Assembly: GCA_002709835.1 (NCBI GenBank) | Contig: PAQX01000003.1 | Location: 54,012 to 90,209, forward strand | Origin: Deltaproteobacteria bacterium | Lineage (GTDB): Bacteria > Myxococcota_A > UBA9160 > UBA4427 | Reading direction: 5' to 3' | DNA length: 36,198 nucleotides | Shown here: positions 16,780 to 24,384 of the stretch, in pieces | Layout: every line of letters starts with the position of its first letter | How positions within the stretch are numbered: the stretch's first letter is position 1 | Program-made: the position numbers and the translations under genes | The notes under the pieces: model-generated | The model's database searches: none | Seen by the model: only the letters and a program-made list of their open reading frames with translations | What the model was told of the DNA's origin: nothing

Positions 16780-18006
16780 ATGAACGGCCGCGGCAGCCTT
16801 CCCGACGACTTCGATTTCGACCCCTTCGATCCGGCGTCCTTCGACGACCCGTATCCCGCGTACGCCATGTTGCGGGAGCATGCGCCGGCCTATCGAAGGC
16901 CGAACGCCGAGGCGCGGGTGTGGCCGCACTACTGGATCCTCACGCGCGCGAAGGACGTGAACGACGCCTTGGCGGACTGGCAGACCTTCTCGTCCGCGAC
17001 CGGGACGCTGATCGATACGGACATCTCGCTCATTCCGCCCAACATCTTCAACATGGACCCCCCGCGACACGACGAGCTGCGCGCGATTCTCGCTCGCGTG
17101 CTGACGCCCGCGCGGGTCGCCTCCCTCGAAGACGGCGTGAGGGAGAGCGCAGAGCAGCTCCTGGAGCCGCTCCTGGAGGCGGGTCGCTTCGACCTCTCGA
17201 CGGAGTACGCGCAGCTGATCCCTACGCTCACGATGTGCGAGCTGATGGATCTCCCCACGGCTGATCGCACGCAGTTCCTCCGCTGGAACATGGATACCCT
17301 CGCAGGCAACGACTTCACCAGTGACCAGGCCCTGCGTGCCTACGAGGAGATGGGCAACTACTGGACGGATCTCGTCGCGGAGCGACGGGTCCATCGGGGC
17401 GAGGATCTGATCTCGCAGATCCTGCACAACCAGGGGGAGGTCGAGCCGCTCTCGGACGACGAGGTCGGCGGTTTCTGCTCGTTGCTCCACGACGCTTCCC
17501 AGAACACGACCATGAACATGATCGCGGGAGGCGGGATCGCGTTGGCGGCTTTTCCGGAGGAGCGCCGCAAGCTCGTCGACGACCCGACGCGTTGGAGTAG
17601 CGCGCTCGAAGAAATCCTCCGCTATGTCTCGCCGGTCCAGGGACTGGCCCGATCGACGACCCGGGACGTGGAGATCGGGGGGGGAACGATTCCCGCCGGC
17701 GACCAGGTTCTGCTCTGCTATGGCTCGGCGAATCACGATCCGACGGTTTTCGAGGATCCGGGCGTGCTCGACCTCGAGCGTGACGCGAAGAGCCACTGGA
17801 CCTTCGGGCATGGCATCCACTTCTGCCTGGGCAACGCCGTGGCCCGGCTCGAGACCCGGGTCGCGCTCGACGTGCTGATCGAACGGATTCCCGAGTACGA
17901 GATCGATCCTGCTTCGATCGAGCGGAATCAGCTCGTGCCGACGCGGGGCATCGCGGCCGCGACCGTCGGGTTCGAGGCCAGCCAGGTGAGGGGGGCGCGC
18001 CCGTGA
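16780..18006 (+). CDS. Cytochrome P450 with atypical helix I motif
   Basis: A 408-residue soluble bacterial P450 monooxygenase. Heme binding is shown by FGHGIHFCLGNAVARLE with Cys349; the ExxR pair is Glu278-Arg281 (EEILRYVSP), and the N-terminal YPAYAMLREHAP is the usual A-helix region. In helix I, where A/G-G-x-D/E-T normally activates oxygen, the protein has DASQNTT (238-244), with Ser for Gly and Asn for the acid but Thr kept. GGAGAGGAA precedes the ATG at 16780. The stop overlaps the GTG of the next P450 by four bases, so both are produced together. No ferredoxin or reductase gene is in the window. Substrate is unknown; context suggests a lipid- or terpenoid-like molecule. Confidence 0.95.
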   Translation: MNGRGSLPDDFDFDPFDPASFDDPYPAYAMLREHAPAYRRPNAEARVWPHYWILTRAKDVNDALADWQTFSSATGTLIDTDISLIPPNIFNMDPPRHDELRAILARVLTPARVASLEDGVRESAEQLLEPLLEAGRFDLSTEYAQLIPTLTMCELMDLPTADRTQFLRWNMDTLAGNDFTSDQALRAYEEMGNYWTDLVAERRVHRGEDLISQILHNQGEVEPLSDDEVGGFCSLLHDASQNTTMNMIAGGGIALAAFPEERRKLVDDPTRWSSALEEILRYVSPVQGLARSTTRDVEIGGGTIPAGDQVLLCYGSANHDPTVFEDPGVLDLERDAKSHWTFGHGIHFCLGNAVARLETRVALDVLIERIPEYEIDPASIERNQLVPTRGIAAATVGFEASQVRGARP

Positions 18007-19235
18007 GCGACGAAAAGTCGGTGGATCGACAGCCGATCGACGAGGCGTACGCCTTCGATCCCACGGATCCCGAGGAAGCGAAGGACTTCGACCGCATGTC
18101 GCGAATCCGGAGCGAGCGACCGGTCTGTCGCCCGGCGGACAATCTGGTCCTGACCACGCGATTCCCGGATACGGCGCGCGGGTTCAAGGACGCGAAGCGC
18201 TACTCGAGCGTCGGAGACATGCGTGCGCCGGGCGTCGTCGTCCCGGTCGAGGAGAGCTTCCTCGGGGAGCTCGATGCGCCGCTCCATCCGCGGATCCGCC
18301 GGATCCTGCTGAAAGGCTTCACGCGGAGCCGCGCGACCGAAGCCGAGCCCTGGACCCGCGCGGAGGTGAAGCGCCGGCTCTCCGAGGTCGTCGAACGGGG
18401 GGAGGGCGACCTGATGGCGGATCTCGGGGTTCCGCTCCCGGGATCGGTCTCCGCCCACGTCCTCGGGATTCCCGACGCGCTTCACGACGAAGTGATGGGC
18501 TGGTGCAACGACCTGCTCCACAGCACCTGGCCGATGACCGGCGAAACCGACGACGGGCACGGAATCGAGGTCTGCTTCCCGGAGCTCGCCGCCTGTCTCG
18601 ATGGACTGATTCGGGAACGCGCCGAAGCGGGGAGCCAGGCGCCGGACGACCTGCTCACGCTCATGGTGCAGACCGAGACCGAGGACGGATGGTCGATCGG
18701 AGCGCACCACACGCGGACGCTGGTCGTGAATATCCTGGCCGGCTCGCTTTCGGCGAGCTTCATGCTCGGAAATCTGCTCTACCGATTCCTGACGGACGCG
18801 GATTTTGCACGGGCCCTTCGCGAGGACGCGTCTCTGATCCCGAAGGCCGTCGAGGAGTCGCTTCGCCTCGAGGCGCCGGTCACGTTCCTGATGCGGACCG
18901 CGCGGGAAGACGGTGAACTCGGCGGCTGCCCGATCCATCAGGGCGAACACATGATGCTCCACATCGGCGCGGCCAATCGCGATCCGGAGGTCTACCCGGA
19001 CCCCGAAGCGTTCCGGCTCGATCGTGAGGACGCGCCTGAGCACCTGGCCTTCGGCATCGGACCCCACATCTGCCTGGGCAACCATCTCACGCGCCTGGTC
19101 GGGCGCGTCGTCCTTGAGGAATTCCTCTCGATCACCTTGGAACGCGACGTGACGTTGGCTCCCGGTTTCGCCTGGGAATGCGTGAACCATCTCCAGGAGT
19201 ACGGTCCGGAGCGGCTCGACGTCGTCGTCCGCTAG
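18003..19235 (+). CDS. Cytochrome P450, coupled partner, helix I acid replaced
   Basis: A 410-residue P450 starting at a GTG inside the preceding P450's stop (GTGA). Heme motif FGIGPHICLGNHLTRL with Cys357; ExxR at Glu285-Arg288 (EESLRLEAP). The helix I segment reads AGSLSAS (246-252), so Leu replaces the Asp/Glu and Ser replaces the Thr of the oxygen-activation pair. The AG dipeptide is kept. This may alter proton delivery or favour peroxide-driven or unusual chemistry, though some P450s work with such changes. The C-terminus converges on the SDR gene at 19242 with only six bases between stops. The tight pairing with the first P450 suggests sequential oxidation of one substrate or a heteromeric complex; both are inference. 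Confidence 0.94.
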   Translation: MSDEKSVDRQPIDEAYAFDPTDPEEAKDFDRMSRIRSERPVCRPADNLVLTTRFPDTARGFKDAKRYSSVGDMRAPGVVVPVEESFLGELDAPLHPRIRRILLKGFTRSRATEAEPWTRAEVKRRLSEVVERGEGDLMADLGVPLPGSVSAHVLGIPDALHDEVMGWCNDLLHSTWPMTGETDDGHGIEVCFPELAACLDGLIRERAEAGSQAPDDLLTLMVQTETEDGWSIGAHHTRTLVVNILAGSLSASFMLGNLLYRFLTDADFARALREDASLIPKAVEESLRLEAPVTFLMRTAREDGELGGCPIHQGEHMMLHIGAANRDPEVYPDPEAFRLDREDAPEHLAFGIGPHICLGNHLTRLVGRVVLEEFLSITLERDVTLAPGFAWECVNHLQEYGPERLDVVVR

Positions 19236-19241
19236 GCCGGA

Positions 19242-20012
19242 CTAAACCGCCGGACAGCTCCCGCCGTCGACCATGAGGGTATGCCCGGTCACGTAGCGGG
19301 CGTCGTCCGAGAGGAGGAAACGCGCCGCCCGGCCGATGTCCTCGGTTGAATCGCCGAGGCGCCGGAGCGGATTCCGGCCGAGCACGCGATCGGCCATGGC
19401 GGGGTCCATCTCGAAGGCGCGCTCCATGGCCGGTGTGGACGCCAGGGGCGCGATCGAGTTGACGCGTACGCCGTCGCGGCCCCACTCGCGGGCCAGCGCT
19501 CGTGCGAAGCCGCGCTGCGCTCCCTTCACGCCCGCATAGGGTGAGAGCTTCGCCTTGCCTTCGAAGCCCGCTTCCGAGGTCATCAGGAGCAACGAGCCCT
19601 GGCTCGCCTTCAGCGCTTCGAAGCTCGCTCGCGCCAGGCTGTCGAGGGCGCGGAGGGCCACGTTCACGTGATCCTGGAAGTCCGCGAGCGGGACGTCGGC
19701 CAGGGAGACGGGAACGGGCGAGAGGCCGCTGGTCGCGTTGTGAACCACCCCGTCGAGGCGCTCCTCGTGGCCGAGGATCGTCTCGATCGCGGCGGTCGCC
19801 GAGCCGATGTCGCCCACATCGCAGGAGACGAAGTGGCCGCGCCCTCCGACTGCGTCGACTTCCGCGGCGACCTCGCGGCCTTCCTTCTCACGTCGCGCGG
19901 CGATCCAGACGTGCCAGCCGGCCTCGCCACAGGCGAGAGCGATCCCGCGGCCGACGCCCCCCGTGGCTCCGGTGACCACGACGACCTTGGATTCCTCGGG
20001 CGATGACTTCAA
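19242..20012 (-). CDS. SDR family oxidoreductase with TTG start
   Basis: A 256-residue classical short-chain dehydrogenase. The nucleotide motif VVVTGATGGVGRG sits at residues 10-22, the active Ser in LLLMTSEAG and the Tyr-Lys pair in SPYAGVKGAQRGFARAL; the end TGHTLMVDGGSC is typical. I place the start at a TTG (complement of 20010-20012), because GGAGG lies eight bases upstream and the TTG overlaps the TGA of the upstream degenerate SDR gene (TTGA). A longer open frame upstream encodes no family sequence. It is the second gene of a two-gene minus-strand operon whose first member is an SDR-like protein without catalytic residues, so the two may form a heteromer. Substrate is unknown. Confidence 0.9.
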   Translation of the reverse strand: MKSSPEESKVVVVTGATGGVGRGIALACGEAGWHVWIAARREKEGREVAAEVDAVGGRGHFVSCDVGDIGSATAAIETILGHEERLDGVVHNATSGLSPVPVSLADVPLADFQDHVNVALRALDSLARASFEALKASQGSLLLMTSEAGFEGKAKLSPYAGVKGAQRGFARALAREWGRDGVRVNSIAPLASTPAMERAFEMDPAMADRVLGRNPLRRLGDSTEDIGRAARFLLSDDARYVTGHTLMVDGGSCPAV

Positions 20013-20635
20013 AGCGATCGACCTCCGTCGGCCGACAGAACACGACCGGTCAGGCCCGCAGCGTCTTCGGACAAGAAACTGCGAACCGCGCCCGCCACGT
20101 GACTCTCGATCGTGCCGGGGAAACCGTCGAGTGGTGGGGATGGCGCAATCAGGTTCGCGTCGACGAGTCCAATCGGAGTCGTGACGAGGTTCGCGCGTAC
20201 CCCGCGCGGCCCCTCTGCCGCGGCGACGGAGCGAACGAGGGAGAATACGCCGTCGGCGATCGCCAACTCCGGCGTGCGGCCCGGGGCGTCCAGCGCGGCC
20301 GGGGCCTGGTTGACCGCGACGATCGCGCCGCCGTCCGAACAGAGCCGGCCCGCCGCGCCGAGCGCGAAGTTCCAGAGGAGATAAGGCGCTTCGAAGCGGC
20401 GGATCCATTCTTCGCCGTCGAGCTCGACGATATCCTGCGCGGGCTCCGCGGAGCGCCACAGGCTCACGACGATGCGCTTCCTCGGTTCGATCGAGAGTAT
20501 CTCGGTCCGCCATCCTTCGAAGGTGTCCGGACGATCGACTGGGGGCAAGACGCGGACTTCGGCGTCGAGACACCGGGCGAGTCGGGCCATCTCTTCGGCT
20601 TCGGAAGCCAGGAGCAGCGGGCGGGGGGCGGGCAT
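20009..20635 (-). CDS. Degenerate SDR-fold protein, probably non-catalytic
   Basis: A 208-residue protein whose second half looks like an SDR: GGAIVAVNQAP where strand 5 and the Ser would be, SLVRSVAAAEGPRGVRANLV, and the ending LSEDAAGLTGRVLSADGGR. Aligned by eye on a classical SDR, the active Tyr and Lys fall on Glu123 and Ala127. The N-terminal glycine-rich NAD motif is absent; the first 50 residues are instead LLLASEAEEMARLARCL. So neither cofactor binding nor hydride transfer by the normal mechanism is expected. The start is the ATG complementing 20633-20635, with AAAGGAAAG just upstream. Its stop overlaps the TTG of the active SDR, suggesting a regulatory or structural partner. It diverges from the SDR at 20759 over a 123-base region. 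Confidence 0.72.
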   Translation of the reverse strand: MPAPRPLLLASEAEEMARLARCLDAEVRVLPPVDRPDTFEGWRTEILSIEPRKRIVVSLWRSAEPAQDIVELDGEEWIRRFEAPYLLWNFALGAAGRLCSDGGAIVAVNQAPAALDAPGRTPELAIADGVFSLVRSVAAAEGPRGVRANLVTTPIGLVDANLIAPSPPLDGFPGTIESHVAGAVRSFLSEDAAGLTGRVLSADGGRSL

Positions 20636-20660
20636 CGTTCTTTCCTTTTGCCGCTCTGCG

Positions 20661-20679
20661 TCCGCCTGCAGGAGGCGGA
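20661..20679. promoter_or_regulatory. Inverted repeat abutting the promoter in the divergent SDR region
   Basis: Perfect 7-base arms TCCGCCT (20661-20667) and AGGCGGA (20673-20679) flank a 5-base centre and end exactly at the -35 box at 20680. It lies midway between two divergent SDR operons, a natural place for a shared operator. A related sequence with a shorter palindrome occurs at 11715-11734 in another divergent gap. Confidence 0.4.
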
Positions 20680-20709
20680 TTGACGGGGCGTCGTCTCCCG
20701 AACGATACT
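20680..20709 (+). promoter_or_regulatory. Probable promoter of the plus-strand SDR operon
   Basis: TTGACG (20680-20685) and GATACT (20704-20709) with an 18-base spacer would start transcription near 20716, some 43 bases before the GTG at 20759. The -35 is a five-of-six match and the -10 four of six. Confidence 0.45.
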
Positions 20710-20758
20710 GCGTCCTCCCGCCGGGTTCCGCCGGTCCGGAATCTTCCCTGGAGGCCGT

Positions 20759-21586
20759 GTGTCCCGAATCGAAGCCGCTCCGCTCCTCGAGGGTCGTGTC
20801 GCGATCGTGACAGGCGGCGCCTCCGGCATTGGCCGCGCCACATGCGAAGCGCTCTGCGCGGCCGGTGCGGCGGTGGTCGTCGCCGACCTGAACGGCGAGG
20901 GCGCGGAAAGGGTCGCGTCGACCTTGCGCGACGAAGGACGTTCTGCAGCTGGCTTCGCCGCCGACATGGGCGAGGAAGACTCGATTACGGCGATGGTGGC
21001 GTTTGCCGTCGATCACTTCGGTGGCCTCGACATCCTGCACAATAATGCGGCGGACTCGGACCCGGCGCTGATGGCACGAGACCTCGTCGTCGGGGAAATG
21101 GACGCCGAGGTCTGGGACCGCACGATGCGGGTGAACCTGCGCGGTCCGATGCTCGGGTGCAAACACGCGATCCCGCCCATGTTGAAGCGCGGCGGTGGGG
21201 CGATCGTGAATACGTCCTCCGCGTCCGGGCTGACCGGTGACTTCGCCCGCTCGGCCTATGCGGCTTCGAAGGCGGGGCTGCGCTCGCTCACCGAATCGGT
21301 TGCGGCGCAGTACGGCAAGCAGGGGATCCGCGCGAACGCGATTGCGCCGGGGGTGATCGCGACGCCGGCGCTCGAGGCGAACGTGCCCGCGAACCAGGTC
21401 GAGGTCTACGTCGATAACACGCTGACGCCGCGACTCGGTCGCGCCGAGGACATCGCAGCGGCGGTCGTCTTCCTCGCGTCCGACGCCGCTTCTTTTATCA
21501 CTGGCCAGCTGATTTCCGTCGACGGCGGACTGCTCGCCCATCACCCGGCGATGGCCGAGATCCGGAAGCGTCTCCCGGGTGCGTAG
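20759..21586 (+). CDS. SDR family oxidoreductase
   Basis: A 275-residue classical SDR. Cofactor motif VAIVTGGASGIGRATCEAL at about residues 14-32, with Asp in VVVADLNGEG favouring NAD(H); LHNNAADSD replaces the usual NNAG; active Ser in NTSSASGLTG and Tyr-Lys in SAYAASKAGLRSL. The family ending TGQLISVDGG is present. The start is a GTG at 20759 with GGAGG four bases upstream, a short spacing. It is followed after 11 bases by the ketosteroid-isomerase-like gene, making a two-gene unit behind the promoter at 20680-20709. Such SDR plus KSI-fold pairs are common in steroid and polyketide chemistry; the actual substrate is not known. Confidence 0.92.
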   Translation: MSRIEAAPLLEGRVAIVTGGASGIGRATCEALCAAGAAVVVADLNGEGAERVASTLRDEGRSAAGFAADMGEEDSITAMVAFAVDHFGGLDILHNNAADSDPALMARDLVVGEMDAEVWDRTMRVNLRGPMLGCKHAIPPMLKRGGGAIVNTSSASGLTGDFARSAYAASKAGLRSLTESVAAQYGKQGIRANAIAPGVIATPALEANVPANQVEVYVDNTLTPRLGRAEDIAAAVVFLASDAASFITGQLISVDGGLLAHHPAMAEIRKRLPGA

Positions 21587-21597
21587 GAGAATTCCCC

Positions 21598-21966
21598 ATG
21601 AGCAAAGCGACTTTTGACGCCCTCTTCGAGAAGTACACGAAGGCGGTGACGGCGACCGACGTTGACACGATCGTGTCGATCTACGCGCCCGAGGCGAAGA
21701 TCCAGATTCCCGTCGGCGGGCCGGTTCACGATGGGATCGACGCGATCAACGTTTTCTACCGGGAGAACGAACTCGCCGAGTCCCTCTCGGTCGCGGGACC
21801 GGCCTGTGTGGCGGGGAACGAGGCGGCCGTCCCCTTGCGGGCCGTGGTGGTTCAGGACGGGCGCCGTCTCGAACTCGACGTGATCGACGTCGCCGAGATC
21901 GACGACGAAGGTCGCGTACTCAGCATGCGCGCCTTCTTCGACCTGGAAGGGGCCCGCGAACTCTGA
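21598..21966 (+). CDS. Ketosteroid-isomerase-like (SnoaL/NTF2 fold) protein lacking the catalytic base
   Basis: A 122-residue NTF2-fold protein that aligns over its length with the bacterial delta-5-3-ketosteroid isomerase of Comamonas as I recall it: FEKYTKAVTATDVDTIVSIYAPEAKI, IPVGGPVHDG, INVFYRENE and VLSMRAFFD. Compared with that enzyme, the oxyanion Tyr14 is kept as Tyr13 and Asp99 as Asp97 (VIDVAEI). The proton-shuttling base Asp38 is replaced by Ile37 (QIPVG instead of EDPVG). A standard isomerisation is therefore unlikely unless another residue takes over; ligand binding, dehydration or a different chemistry is possible. It is co-transcribed with the SDR 11 bases upstream and converges on another SDR gene with 16 bases between stops. 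Confidence 0.82.
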   Translation: MSKATFDALFEKYTKAVTATDVDTIVSIYAPEAKIQIPVGGPVHDGIDAINVFYRENELAESLSVAGPACVAGNEAAVPLRAVVVQDGRRLELDVIDVAEIDDEGRVLSMRAFFDLEGAREL

Positions 21967-21982
21967 GGCCGTCGTTTCCGGG

Positions 21983-22765
21983 TCACAAGGAGTTGAACCC
22001 TTCGATCCACTTGCCCGCGGTCGCACCGCCGTCGACCGGAAGATCAATTCCCGTCACGCCGGCGCTCGCGTCCGAGGCGAGATAGAGCACCGCCTGCCCG
22101 ATATGCTCGAGGGAAGCGCCGCCCGGGATGCCTCGGTTCTCCTGGTAATGCTGGGTCTGGTCCAGGAACGAGATCATCTTCTCCATCCAGGGGCCGTACA
22201 TCTCCGGGTTCCCCCCCGCCGCGCAGACCGAGTTCACGCGGATGCCCGCCCGCCCGAGTTCGAGCGCGGTCGATTTGGCCAGGCCCCGGACGCCGAACTT
22301 GCTCGCCGAGTAGGCGCAGACGCCGTTCATCCCGACGAGGCCGTCGATTGAAGAGATGTGCACGATCGAGCCGTTGCCCTGGGCCTTCATGGTCGGGAGG
22401 ACGGCGCGGGTCCCGAGGTAGGGGCCGACCGTGTTCACCTCGAGCACCCGGCGAAAGACCTCGGGAGGGGTGTTCTCGACGGTTCCCAAGTGGAGGACCG
22501 CGGCGTTGTTCACGAGCACGTCGATCCTCCCGTGACGTGTGAGGATGGCGTCGACGGCGGCGGCCCATTCGTCCTCCTTCGTGACGTCGAGGGCCTGGAA
22601 GGTGGCCTCTCCCTCGAGCTCGCTCGCGACCTGCTCGCCTTCCGGGATGAGGATGTCGGCGAGCACGACCCGTGCGCCCGCTTGGGCGAGGGTGCTCGCG
22701 ACCTGTGCGCCCACGCCGCGGGCGGCGCCGGTGACGAGTGCGACGCGATCGTCGAGTCGGGACAT
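21983..22765 (-). CDS. SDR family oxidoreductase (hydroxysteroid-dehydrogenase-like)
   Basis: A 260-residue classical SDR: VALVTGAARGVGAQVA (about residues 8-23), Asp in VVLADILIPEG suggesting NAD preference, VLVNNAAVLHLG, active Ser in VHISSIDGLVG and Tyr-Lys in CAYSASKFGVRGLAKSTALEL. The block EVFRRVLEVNTVGPYLGTRAV and the overall spacing recall bacterial 3-alpha/20-beta-hydroxysteroid dehydrogenases, but many SDRs share this. The start is the ATG complementing 22763-22765, with a strong AGGAGG six bases upstream; an upstream in-frame start would add 48 non-family residues. It is divergent from the Rieske oxygenase gene over about 120 bases, so the two may be controlled together. Confidence 0.91.
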   Translation of the reverse strand: MSRLDDRVALVTGAARGVGAQVASTLAQAGARVVLADILIPEGEQVASELEGEATFQALDVTKEDEWAAAVDAILTRHGRIDVLVNNAAVLHLGTVENTPPEVFRRVLEVNTVGPYLGTRAVLPTMKAQGNGSIVHISSIDGLVGMNGVCAYSASKFGVRGLAKSTALELGRAGIRVNSVCAAGGNPEMYGPWMEKMISFLDQTQHYQENRGIPGGASLEHIGQAVLYLASDASAGVTGIDLPVDGGATAGKWIEGFNSL

Positions 22766-22886
22766 CGGATCCTCCTGACCGCGCCAGAGGCGGCGCGTGG
22801 GCACCACTCTAGCCATCCGAGGCGCGACTGCGCGCGGTCCTTTCGATCCGTTATTCTGGAAAGACCTCAATCGTCTGGAGTCCTGC

Positions 22887-23861
22887 TTGGCGCGTTTCCC
22901 CTTCGGCATCCCGAACAGCTGGTACGTCGTGGCCTACTCCCACGAACTCGCTCCGGGCGAGCTGCGGAAGCTCGCCTACTTCGACCGGGAGCTGGTGCTC
23001 TTTCGCGGTGAGGGCGGCGAGGTGGCGGTGCTCGACGCTTTCTGTCCCCATCTCGGGGCGCACCTCGGCGTAGGCGGGCGCGTGGTCGAAGAGACCCTCC
23101 GCTGTCCCTTTCACGGCTGGCGCTGGGGCAGGGACGGGGTTTGCAGGGAAATCCCCTACGCCAAGCGGATTCCCGCGAGCGCCCGGATCGACGCATTCCC
23201 GGTCGTCGAGCGTAACGGCATGATCTTCGTCTGGTACCACGCGGACGGGGAGGCGCCGAGCTTCGAGATTCCCATCGTCTCTGGTTGGGACGAGCCTGGC
23301 TGGTTGGCGAGCTGGCTTACCTGGGAATGGACGGTCAAGACGCATCCCCAGGAGATGGCCGAGAACGGCATCGACTGGCCCCATTTCGACCGCGTCCACC
23401 AGATGCCGGTGCCAGACGACCGCTCCTGTGAGTTCCGGGAAGGCTCCTTCCTGTGGCAGGTCGGGGGGACGAAGCCGCTCACCCATCTCGAGGGGGAAGA
23501 CCAGCTCACGATGCACGGCGAGAACTGGGGCCTGGGCTTCAGCTGGCTCCGGCAGGCGGGGAACTACGACACCGTCGTCGCGACGGGGCTCACGCCGATC
23601 GATGGCGAGACGACCCATGTTCGAATGGGCGTGATCGCGCGGATCGGGGACGTCGCCGAAGCGGACGTGCGGGAGGAAATCCGCACCTACATGGCGGAGC
23701 ATGCCGTCTTTGCGGAGCAGGACTTCGCCATCTGGGAGAACAAGAAGTTCCGCGCGCGTCCCGGGCTCTGCGAGGAGGACGGGCCGATCGCTGATTATCG
23801 AAGGTGGGCGGCGCAGTTCTATTCGCCGTCGACGGCGATGCGAACCGGGGCGTCCTCCTGA
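22887..23861 (+). CDS. Rieske non-heme iron oxygenase, KshA-like
   Basis: A 324-residue oxygenase component. The Rieske [2Fe-2S] ligands are Cys53-x-His55 (FCPHLGAHL) and Cys73-x2-His76 (LRCPFHGWRWG). The mononuclear iron site is seen in ENGIDWPHFDRVH (Asp163, His166, His171), with a later Asp279 (EQDFAIWE) as probable third ligand. The block CPFHGWRWGRDGVCREIPYAKR and the following ERNGMIFVWYH closely recall 3-ketosteroid 9-alpha-hydroxylase oxygenases (KshA) and the related cholesterol 7-desaturase family. I chose the TTG at 22887, with GGAG at 22877-22880, since homologues begin about here; a GTG at 22797 would add 30 unrelated residues. No reductase gene is nearby. The stop shares one base with the next start (TGATG). 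The substrate may be a steroid or another polycyclic; inference. Confidence 0.88.
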   Translation: MARFPFGIPNSWYVVAYSHELAPGELRKLAYFDRELVLFRGEGGEVAVLDAFCPHLGAHLGVGGRVVEETLRCPFHGWRWGRDGVCREIPYAKRIPASARIDAFPVVERNGMIFVWYHADGEAPSFEIPIVSGWDEPGWLASWLTWEWTVKTHPQEMAENGIDWPHFDRVHQMPVPDDRSCEFREGSFLWQVGGTKPLTHLEGEDQLTMHGENWGLGFSWLRQAGNYDTVVATGLTPIDGETTHVRMGVIARIGDVAEADVREEIRTYMAEHAVFAEQDFAIWENKKFRARPGLCEEDGPIADYRRWAAQFYSPSTAMRTGASS

Positions 23862-24340
23862 TGGACGCCGGCGAAAAGGCACTCGCCCACGCGGAGATCA
23901 CGAACGTGCTCTCGCTCTACTACCAGGCCCTCGACCAGGGGGACCTCGAAACGCTCGAGCGATTCGTGATCGCGGAGGACGCGACGTGGGTCCTGGTCCA
24001 GCTCTGTGAAGACGAGCGCGTGGTCGACGAATCGACCGGCCGGGACGAGATCCTCGCCTGGTTCCGGGAGATGTTCGGCGCGGGTGTATCCATGACCGAG
24101 GGCACGGTCCGTCATTACCTGAACACCCACGTGATCGAGGTCGAGGGTGACGCTGCCCGCTCGACGAGTCATCTCCAGGCGATCGAGACGGCCGGCATGA
24201 CGAACGTGGCGAGCGGCTTCGTTCGCGCGGACCATGTACGCACGTCCGAAGGGTGGCGGATTCGCCGCTACGAAGTCGAGGAGACGATCACCCGGAAGGA
24301 CATGGACGCGCTCAAAGCGACCTTCCATGCGTCCGACTGA
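23861..24340 (+). CDS. SnoaL-like (NTF2 fold) protein coupled to the Rieske oxygenase
   Basis: A 159-residue protein of the SnoaL-like / ring-hydroxylating-dioxygenase beta-subunit fold: AHAEITNVLSLYYQALDQGDLETL, ATWVLVQLCEDERVVDESTGRDEILAWFREMF, TVRHYLNTHVIEVEGDAARSTSHLQAI and VRADHVRTSEGWRIRRYEVEETI. The ATG overlaps the oxygenase stop by one base, so equal production is likely. In many Rieske dioxygenases a small subunit of this fold stabilises the alpha subunit, while KshA-type enzymes are homotrimers. So this may be a beta-like subunit, or a separate isomerase/dehydratase acting on the product. The fold is likely, the role inferred. It converges on the SDR at 24385; the 44-base gap contains an imperfect GC-rich stem without T-run. 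Confidence 0.8.
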   Translation: MDAGEKALAHAEITNVLSLYYQALDQGDLETLERFVIAEDATWVLVQLCEDERVVDESTGRDEILAWFREMFGAGVSMTEGTVRHYLNTHVIEVEGDAARSTSHLQAIETAGMTNVASGFVRADHVRTSEGWRIRRYEVEETITRKDMDALKATFHASD

Positions 24341-24384
24341 GGACGGAGGCCGCCCGGAGACGGGCTTCGTCGCGGCGGCTCTAG

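Noticed and set aside
24349..24379. GC-rich stem (GCCGCC ... GGCGGC with an inner CCCG-GAGA-CGGG hairpin) between convergent genes
   Set aside because: It could end transcription, but arms are short, imperfectly nested and without a T-run, so I do not call a terminator.
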